The notes under the pieces: generated by a model
Told to the model about the DNA's origin: nothing
Databases searched by the model: none
What the model saw: the letters and a program-made list of their open reading frames with translations, nothing else
In this document: positions 57,778-64,000 of the stretch, one piece after another
Position numbering within the stretch: position 1 is the first letter of the stretch
Layout of the letters: each line of letters starts with the position of its first letter
Position numbers and translations under genes: made by a program
NCBI RefSeq assembly: GCF_000317225.1
Contig: NZ_AJLL01000098.1
Location: forward strand, 92,341-156,340
Length of the DNA stretch: 64,000 nucleotides
Direction: 5' to 3'
From: Fischerella thermalis PCC 7521
GTDB lineage: Bacteria > Cyanobacteriota > Cyanobacteriia > Cyanobacteriales > Nostocaceae

Positions 57778-60700
57778 TACGTAGCGTGGGATACTTGCAA
57801 CTGGGCTGGAGACTTTCCCAGGCCATTCTCCTGTGCTGAGATTGCCAGAACTTGCTCAACAATACTATTGAGAGATTTCACACGGGTCAAACTTTCCATG
57901 CGTGCTTGCACACTAGTTGCTAGGGACTGAGGCAAACTTTTTTGCAGCGCGCCCAAAATTTCAACTCGCTTAATCGAATCAATACCCAGTTCTGCTTCTA
58001 AATCTTGGTCTAATCCCAACATATCTGTGGGATAACCGGTGCGATCGCTCACTAGTTGCAACAGAGTCTGAGTTAGTTCGGTTTGATTTAGGGATTCACC
58101 GACCGATGCAGACGAGATATTTGCAGCTGTGACTGTGTTGGTAACGGTAGCCGCAGCCGTAGGTTGGAGATTTTCTAAGATTTTATCTACAATGCCATTG
58201 AGAGATTTTACCCTGGTCAACTGCTCCATTTGCTGACGGACACTATCTGCAAGGCTGGCTGGTAAAGCTTGGTTGAACGCTCCCAAAATTTCGACTCGCT
58301 TGATCGAGTCAATACCTAGTTCTGCTTCCATATCTTGGTCAAGTCCCAACATATCTGCGGGATAACCTGTACGTTCACTGACCAGTCCTAATAAAGTCTG
58401 AGTTAAACTAGCACGATCTGGTAAGAACTGGGTAGTAGCTGGAGGTGCTGGTACTTGTTTAACAACCATCTCCTGTACAGGTGGCGCGGACACTGGTTGA
58501 GGAATCAGGGGTTGGGGTGCAACTGGTATCTGCTCTTGTTTGTTGTTGGGTGTTAGGGTTGGGGCAGAACCATTTTTTGGCTGAACAACTACAGGTTGCG
58601 GAGCAGGTGGCAGATGATTTTCTGGTTGTCTGCGCGGTGGTAAGGGAGTGGTAGCAGGTGTAAGTGTAGGCACAGAGTTTGTTGTAGCTAGTAACTGGCT
58701 CATCACCTGTTCTTGGACTGCCAAGAATTTACGCATAGTCTCTTGGTAAGCCTGATAGGCTTGCAAAATACCTGCTCCCATTGCTTGCTGAGGTGGGTTC
58801 GCAGGTACAGGGAGAGGCGAGGAATTGCCATTTAAGCTCTTGCCGTTAGCTGGGGTGGATGATGTAGCTGGTTGATTCATGGGGATTTCTGGCTTTTTTG
58901 ATACAAGGTGAGTGTGAGGCTGTGGTTTTGGTGTTGGTTGTTCTTGTATAGGTACTGGCTGGGTTGGGGTAGCCTGGGGCTTAAGCCCCAGGCTTAATTC
59001 AGGTAATGGTGCGATCAGAGCAGCAGTTTCTTGATTTAAGGGTGGTAGTTTACCTGTGTAACCAACTGGTTGGTTTTGTGGTCTGGCACTACCGCCGTTA
59101 ATTAACCAAGTTGTTGGAGGTAAAGCAGGTTTGCGTGTTAACTCGACCAATTTAGCTAGGTTGAGGTTTTGGACATCACGACCATCAAATAAAGCTGTTA
59201 ACTTGATGTGAACACCACGAACGAACAATGTACCCAAAGCCATTAATAAACCACGCAATCCCCCACCTTGCCCATCTAAAGAAACAGCAGTGTGTTCTTT
59301 TTGGGCGAGGATTTGACCGACTAGATTAGTTAGGACATGCTTTGGCCCGAGTTCTACGAAAATCCGCGCTCCATCGGCATACATCGCATTAATTTGCCCC
59401 AAAAACTCTACTGGGTTGAGTAATTGCTTGGATAACTGGCTACGGATGTCATTAATATTCGAGCCGTAGGGGCGACCTGTGGAGTTAGCATAAACAGGGA
59501 TGCGGGGAGAGTGCATGGTGACGGTGGAAATAGGCGCTGCGAGAGCGGCTTGGGCGGATGCCACCAAAGCGGAGTGAAAAGCACCAGAAACTGGCAACAT
59601 CCGAGCTGTAATTCCAGCAGCGTTTAAACTATCTACCACCTGTTGCACAACCTGTTTATCTCCAGAAATCACCGACTGACGGGGAGCATTTTGGTTGGCA
59701 ATCACTACTCCTTCAAAATTCTGGAGGCGTAAGAGTAAATCTTCGCGGGTAGTCTGGACTGCGGCCATGGCTCCTACGGAAGTCGCACAGGCTTCTGCCA
59801 TCACCCGTCCTCTGGTTGCAGCCAAGTTAAAAAAGTCTTCTCTGGATAAAACTCCCGCTGCGTGCAGGGCTGCGTACTCGCCAAAGCTGTGTCCACCAAC
59901 CATGACAGGCTTCAGTTCTAGCCTGGCTGCCAAATCCATCAAACCTGTTTCCACTGCCCCAATTGCTGGCTGGGCAATCCGGGTATCCATCAGCTGTTTG
60001 TAGTTTTGCTTTTCTTCCTCTTCGCTGTAAGGGCTGGGTGGATAAACATATTGGCTAAGCAACTTGGGAAAACACTGGCGTAGCTGACGATCTGCAAACT
60101 CGAAAGTACCACGTATTTCGTTAAAATATAGCCCCGTTTCCCGAGCCATGCCGGAATATTGCGACCCTTGTCCTGGGAACAAAAAGGCGACCTGTTGATT
60201 GGCTTGAGGATCTGCCATCCCAAACTGAATATGAGGTGGTAAGGTTTGGGATTGACGACCTTCTAGCTGGGCGATCGCGATTTCCAGATCTACTCGTAAC
60301 TGTGACAAACTCTCAGCCACAATCGCCAAGCAAGCGCTCTGATTCTGCCGGGTTTGGGCGCGTTGAGCAAAACTGTGGGCCAGATCCTGCAAACGTGGCT
60401 CTGCACCATTACTGAGGTCCCTCAGCAATGATTTGGCTTCTTGAGCTAAAGCGGCACGGTTTTCAGCACGGAATACAAATAACTCGTACGGCCAAGCATC
60501 AGCACCTGGGGCAGTAGCTTGCCAGTTACCCCGATATTCTTCTAGAACAGCGTGGAAATTTGTGCCGCCAAACCCAAAGGCACTGACACCAGCGCGACGG
60601 GGGTGATCGGGATGAGCTAACCAGGGTTGGGCTTCTTTAGGTAGATACACCGGGCTTTCATGATCTATGATTGGGTCGAGGGGTGTATCAACGTTCATGT

Positions 60701-63700
60701 GGGGAGGTTTGACTTTGTGGTGCAGTGCCAAGACGGCTTTAATCACACCCGCAATCCCCGCTGTACTCTTGGTATGACCGATGGAGGTTTTCACTGAGCC
60801 GATCGCACAGCATTTGGGATGAGCTTGATATTCTTTCAGGACACTGATCACTGTTTCTAACTCTGCTTTATCACCTGCTGGTGTGCCTGTACCGTGAGCT
60901 TCATATAGCCCTAAGGTATTGGGTGAAAAGCCAGCTTTTTTGTAGGCACGTCTCAAAGCCCGCATTTGCCCAGCAGGTAAGGGAGCTGTCATCCCCAAAG
61001 CTTTACCATCACTGGAACTGGCGACGGCTTTGATGACTCCATAAATGCGATCGCCATCTCGTTCGGCATCAGCTAGGCGTTTGAGTACAACGACGGCAAT
61101 ACCTTCGCTAATGGCAATGCCATCTGCTGTTTTGTCGAAGGTGCGCGATCTACCGCGTGGTGAAAGAGCCTGGGTTTTACTAAAGCAGAAATAGGCAAAG
61201 GGACTCTGAACGGTGTCAACTCCACCAGCGATCGCTACATTACTACGTCCACTTTCGAGTTCTTTAACTGCTAAATCCAAGGCTGCTAAGGAAGAAGCAC
61301 AAGCAGCATCGACTGTGAAGTTGTGACCACCGAAGTCAAAACGATTGGCAACTCGACCTGCAATCACGTTCAACAACAAACCAGGGAATGATTCTTCTGT
61401 CCATTCTGGTAAACGATCCCAAACCTCTGGTGTAGTTTTACCAACCATCCGGGGTATTTCACAACGAGTAGCATATTGCTGACCCAAATCTGCAATGCCG
61501 CCACCTGCCCCCAAAATTACGGAGGTATGTTCGCGATCAAAGTTACCCGACCCATAGCCAGCATCTTCTAAGGCTCGCCGCACTGTCTCTAGTGCCAGCA
61601 GTTGTACGGGTTCAATGGATTTTAAAGATTTGGGTGGAATACCAAAACGCAGCGGATCAAAGGGTACATCTTCTAAAAATCCACCCCACTTAGAATAAAC
61701 TTTATCTCTGGCGTTACGGTCAGGATTGTAGTAGAGCCGCCAGTCCCAACGCTGGGCAGGAATTTCTGTAATTGCATCGACTTTGCGGAGAATGTTGTTC
61801 CAGAAGGTTTCGGGATACTGAGCTTGGGGTAATAATGTCCCTATACCAATAATGGCGATATCTGAGGGGCGGGTTGTGACTTTTTGTTCTCCATCTTGTT
61901 CAACGAACGCAGATATTAACAGCTTAGTACCAATTTCCGATACATTTTGGTGTAATTCTCGCACAGTACAAACTTGATCGCGGAGAGTGGCGACTTGCCC
62001 GATCATATACATGCCATTCGTCAGTTGTTGTGCTTCGTCTACTGTTTGCACCTGACCATCTGGTGTACGTTGCAATCCTTTGGAAGCGATTCGCAAGCGT
62101 CCTAAAGTCAAATCCTCTAAAGTGTCTTTGATTTCCTCTGGAGGACTGCCTGCTGCCATCATTTGTCGTCGTGTAGCATAAAATTCTTGGGCAAAGGGAG
62201 TGAAGACACAACGACTAGCATGTCCCGGCCCGGTTTCTAAGTTAATGGTGCGGCTACATGCCAAGGCTTGTTCTTGAAATTTCTGGACGATCGCGCCACA
62301 AGCAACAGCTTCTTGGGTAAATAAATATGCTGTACCCATAAGGACGCCTATCCGCATCCCTCGTTCTACTAAAGGTGCAGCCATTGCAGCAATCATGGCT
62401 GCGGAAAGGGCATCGTGAATCCCACCGGCAAATAGCACATGTATCTCTGATTCTTTACCCGGTGGTACATCTGCTAGTAGGGTGGCAATCATGCTTTCCC
62501 AGAGAACAAAACTACTCAACGGACCAACATGACCACCACACTCGCGACCTTCAAATACAAACCGTCTTGCCCCTTGTTCTAGAAACATTTTTAGTAGGCG
62601 TGGGGCTGGAACATGGATGTAGGTGGCGATTCCTTCGGCTTCAAACTGAGCTGCTTGGTCGGGACGTCCACCTGCAATTAAGGCAAAGGGAGGTTTGAAT
62701 TCTTTTACGGCTTGGATTTGTTCTTCACGCAATGCGTGAGATACAAAACCCAGCATCCCGATACCCCAAGCTCGATTGCCCATTAATTGCTGGGTTTTTT
62801 GCAGTAAGCTGCGTACTTGCGAACCACGCATCAGCGCCAAGGCTAACATTGGCAGTCCTCCGGCTTGGGAAACTGCATTGGCAAACTCTGCGGTATCGCT
62901 CACCCGTGTCATTGGTCCTTGGACAATCGGATATTGAGTGCCGTGGGAAACTGCTAAAGGTGCATTGGCATCTAAGGGACGTAGTTGTTGGGCTGTTTTG
63001 ATTTGTTCTTGACTTTGTTTGAGTAATGCTTGAATCAGTTTGCCAATTGTAGGGTAGCGATCGCGAAATGTTGCTGCTAATCCTACAGCTTGTCCCATTG
63101 GCCAAGCTAGTTTTCCTGGTTCACCCCAACCTATTAATGGTTGCGCTTGTTGTTGCCAATTTTGCACACCATCTGCTGAACCGTCGTTTTCAACTTCTAT
63201 TTGGTCGGCAAGTTGTTGCAAGTTAGTAATTGCTTGAAATCCCGGACGGGACAGGACACGACAACCAGCATTGAGTCTTTCACCCAATACCATTGCTTCT
63301 TGTCCGTTGAGGTTACTCAGATGGCGTTGCCATTCCTGTGGCAGGGGTGATTCTGGCATGAGCCATAATTGGTCATCTAATACAACACCAGCAGCTCCCG
63401 CCGCGCGGCAAGCTGCTGCTGTGTGAATGCCAATTCCCCCTTGGACATAGACTGGGCGCGACTGAACGCTCAAGAGTTTCTGTAATAAAATAAAGGCGGA
63501 GTCTTCACCTACCCAGCCTCCGCTTTCATGTCCACGAGCAATTAAGCCATCTATATTAATATTCTGTATTTGATTGTCTAGAGCTTGAGCTTGTTCGATG
63601 TCTGTAATTTCTAGTAGGAGTTTACGCGATCGCCCCGTTGGCAGTGATGCTACAGTTTCTACTAGTGTCTTGGCATTCCACCCACACAGGATTAGCCAAT

Positions 63701-63950
63701 GAGGTTGATGACTCAGACGTTTTAAAAGTGCATGACTAGAAGCAACTTGAGTAGCTGATAAACGTATTCCTACAGATTGACCAGGATTAGTTAAAGCCAA
63801 TAATTTATCTAAATTATTACTTGCTTGTTTTGGGTCATGACAAAATTCTCTATCTAGAATACCAATACCACCTGCACGGGTAGTAGCAACAGCTATACCA
63901 GGATGAGCAAGGTTAATAGGACTTACAGAGAAACAGATAAATTGACTCAT
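57777..63950 (-). CDS. Polyketide synthase: two enoyl-reductase-type domains, KS, AT, two carriers
   Basis: The 2057-residue protein opens with two nitronate-monooxygenase-fold (PfaD-like) domains, about 1-290 and 330-680 (second: SHGTQYPIVQGPMTRVSDTA, FEGRECGGHVGPLSSF, HVLFAGGIHDALSAAMIAAM). These are FMN enoyl reductases in PUFA-type synthases. A ketosynthase follows from about 696 (cysteine near 884 in VDAACASSLAALD; EAHGTGTPAGD; GSVKTSIGHTKST), then an acyltransferase (serine near 1353 in VGGHSFGEYAALHAAG). A proline-rich linker leads to two carrier domains, near 1882 and 1989, each with LGIDSIKRVEILGA. It is first in the PKS operon. A palindromic repeat copy lies in the linker. Confidence 0.9.
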   Translation of the reverse strand: MSQFICFSVSPINLAHPGIAVATTRAGGIGILDREFCHDPKQASNNLDKLLALTNPGQSVGIRLSATQVASSHALLKRLSHQPHWLILCGWNAKTLVETVASLPTGRSRKLLLEITDIEQAQALDNQIQNINIDGLIARGHESGGWVGEDSAFILLQKLLSVQSRPVYVQGGIGIHTAAACRAAGAAGVVLDDQLWLMPESPLPQEWQRHLSNLNGQEAMVLGERLNAGCRVLSRPGFQAITNLQQLADQIEVENDGSADGVQNWQQQAQPLIGWGEPGKLAWPMGQAVGLAATFRDRYPTIGKLIQALLKQSQEQIKTAQQLRPLDANAPLAVSHGTQYPIVQGPMTRVSDTAEFANAVSQAGGLPMLALALMRGSQVRSLLQKTQQLMGNRAWGIGMLGFVSHALREEQIQAVKEFKPPFALIAGGRPDQAAQFEAEGIATYIHVPAPRLLKMFLEQGARRFVFEGRECGGHVGPLSSFVLWESMIATLLADVPPGKESEIHVLFAGGIHDALSAAMIAAMAAPLVERGMRIGVLMGTAYLFTQEAVACGAIVQKFQEQALACSRTINLETGPGHASRCVFTPFAQEFYATRRQMMAAGSPPEEIKDTLEDLTLGRLRIASKGLQRTPDGQVQTVDEAQQLTNGMYMIGQVATLRDQVCTVRELHQNVSEIGTKLLISAFVEQDGEQKVTTRPSDIAIIGIGTLLPQAQYPETFWNNILRKVDAITEIPAQRWDWRLYYNPDRNARDKVYSKWGGFLEDVPFDPLRFGIPPKSLKSIEPVQLLALETVRRALEDAGYGSGNFDREHTSVILGAGGGIADLGQQYATRCEIPRMVGKTTPEVWDRLPEWTEESFPGLLLNVIAGRVANRFDFGGHNFTVDAACASSLAALDLAVKELESGRSNVAIAGGVDTVQSPFAYFCFSKTQALSPRGRSRTFDKTADGIAISEGIAVVVLKRLADAERDGDRIYGVIKAVASSSDGKALGMTAPLPAGQMRALRRAYKKAGFSPNTLGLYEAHGTGTPAGDKAELETVISVLKEYQAHPKCCAIGSVKTSIGHTKSTAGIAGVIKAVLALHHKVKPPHMNVDTPLDPIIDHESPVYLPKEAQPWLAHPDHPRRAGVSAFGFGGTNFHAVLEEYRGNWQATAPGADAWPYELFVFRAENRAALAQEAKSLLRDLSNGAEPRLQDLAHSFAQRAQTRQNQSACLAIVAESLSQLRVDLEIAIAQLEGRQSQTLPPHIQFGMADPQANQQVAFLFPGQGSQYSGMARETGLYFNEIRGTFEFADRQLRQCFPKLLSQYVYPPSPYSEEEEKQNYKQLMDTRIAQPAIGAVETGLMDLAARLELKPVMVGGHSFGEYAALHAAGVLSREDFFNLAATRGRVMAEACATSVGAMAAVQTTREDLLLRLQNFEGVVIANQNAPRQSVISGDKQVVQQVVDSLNAAGITARMLPVSGAFHSALVASAQAALAAPISTVTMHSPRIPVYANSTGRPYGSNINDIRSQLSKQLLNPVEFLGQINAMYADGARIFVELGPKHVLTNLVGQILAQKEHTAVSLDGQGGGLRGLLMALGTLFVRGVHIKLTALFDGRDVQNLNLAKLVELTRKPALPPTTWLINGGSARPQNQPVGYTGKLPPLNQETAALIAPLPELSLGLKPQATPTQPVPIQEQPTPKPQPHTHLVSKKPEIPMNQPATSSTPANGKSLNGNSSPLPVPANPPQQAMGAGILQAYQAYQETMRKFLAVQEQVMSQLLATTNSVPTLTPATTPLPPRRQPENHLPPAPQPVVVQPKNGSAPTLTPNNKQEQIPVAPQPLIPQPVSAPPVQEMVVKQVPAPPATTQFLPDRASLTQTLLGLVSERTGYPADMLGLDQDMEAELGIDSIKRVEILGAFNQALPASLADSVRQQMEQLTRVKSLNGIVDKILENLQPTAAATVTNTVTAANISSASVGESLNQTELTQTLLQLVSDRTGYPTDMLGLDQDLEAELGIDSIKRVEILGALQKSLPQSLATSVQARMESLTRVKSLNSIVEQVLAISAQENGLGKSPAQLQVSHAT
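58971..58994. repeat. Perfect 24-bp palindrome inside the first PKS gene
   Basis: AGCCTGGGGCTT plus its exact reverse complement, again preceded by GT. Here the minus-strand reading is shifted by one base relative to the copies at 53736 and 53868, giving SLGLKPQA in the proline-rich linker between acyltransferase and carrier domains. Both frames are stop-free. Confidence 0.9.
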
Positions 63951-64000
63951 AGTATATATTTCAGGATGAGCAAGTACTGATAGAAATCACCGAAAATAGA
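63947..64000 (-). CDS. Possible C-terminal end of an upstream operon gene
   Basis: On the minus strand the frame from the window edge is open (SIFGDFYQYLLILKYIL) and ends in a TGA that overlaps the ATG of the first PKS as ATGA. The other two frames are stopped within a few codons. The overlap matches the coupling seen for the other genes of this operon, so another synthase or regulator gene may lie just outside. Seventeen codons are too few to be sure. Confidence 0.35.
   Translation of the reverse strand, partial: SIFGDFYQYLLILKYIL

Noticed and set aside
57777..63950. Direct assignment as heterocyst glycolipid synthase genes (hgl)
   Set aside because: The domain style is related, but no hetN/hetI or devBCA genes are present and the built-in transferase and tailoring genes differ; the evidence supports only a secondary-lipid-type synthase.

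Overview
The window comes from a filamentous cyanobacterium. The octamer GCGATCGC and its shortened forms recur throughout. The gene set is cyanobacterial, with short-form hisG, an IS701-type transposase and a large lipid-type polyketide synthase locus. The family is probably Nostocales-like, but no marker gene fixes the genus. The DNA falls into three parts with different histories.

Part 1, about 1-18.6 kb, is visibly richer in G+C and reads as a stress-tolerance island. Plus-strand genes run from a ClC-type chloride channel through a fusion of a ribosome-hibernation domain with a sigma-70-like domain, a CBS-pair protein, a small membrane protein, an internally deleted 6-phosphogluconate dehydrogenase coupled to glucose-6-phosphate dehydrogenase, a small unknown protein, Hsp20, Lon and a MarC-type membrane protein. 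A minus-strand groES-groEL-aarF cluster and a plus-strand ftsH follow. A response regulator and an MprF-like lysyltransferase sit at the left. Chaperones, two ATP-dependent proteases, NADPH supply, ion flux and ribosome hibernation point to survival of heat or oxidative stress. Lon is reported absent from most cyanobacteria, so transfer is likely. At the right edge the ftsH stop overlaps, in another frame, the remains of a tyrosine-recombinase gene, followed by inverted repeats and a strong terminator. This looks like the island boundary.

Part 2, about 19-36 kb, is A+T-richer chromosomal DNA with ordinary genes (glycosyltransferase-TPR, aldehyde dehydrogenase, hisS, ilvC, aldo/keto reductase, an OmpR-type regulator, hisG, cydAB) and much genetic debris. 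The debris includes a lipocalin-like gene split by a 294-bp MITE-like element with an 8-bp target duplication and an 18-bp tandem array inside it, a degenerate group II intron (perhaps two nested), an IS701-family transposase, a methyltransferase remnant with an in-frame stop, and a family of long hairpins. A nitrilase-fold protein appears to lack its catalytic cysteine.

Part 3, about 36-64 kb, is an accessory biosynthetic region. On the minus strand a tightly coupled operon encodes a secondary-lipid or PUFA-like synthase: protein 1 has two enoyl-reductase-type (nitronate monooxygenase fold) domains, KS, AT and two carrier domains; protein 2 has KR and DH; protein 3 has KS, AT, DH and an embedded phosphopantetheinyl transferase. 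A discrete carrier protein and an alkaline-phosphatase-superfamily enzyme follow. Downstream lie an HlyD-like/M50-like membrane fusion protein without a visible HExxH, a repeat protein, a lipoprotein hydrolase, a sulfotransferase, a TauD-type dioxygenase, a second alkaline-phosphatase-superfamily protein and a likely seven-bladed propeller. Together they suggest a sulfated or otherwise tailored, exported lipid of unknown structure. The PKS genes carry four copies of a 24-bp palindromic repeat inserted in frame.
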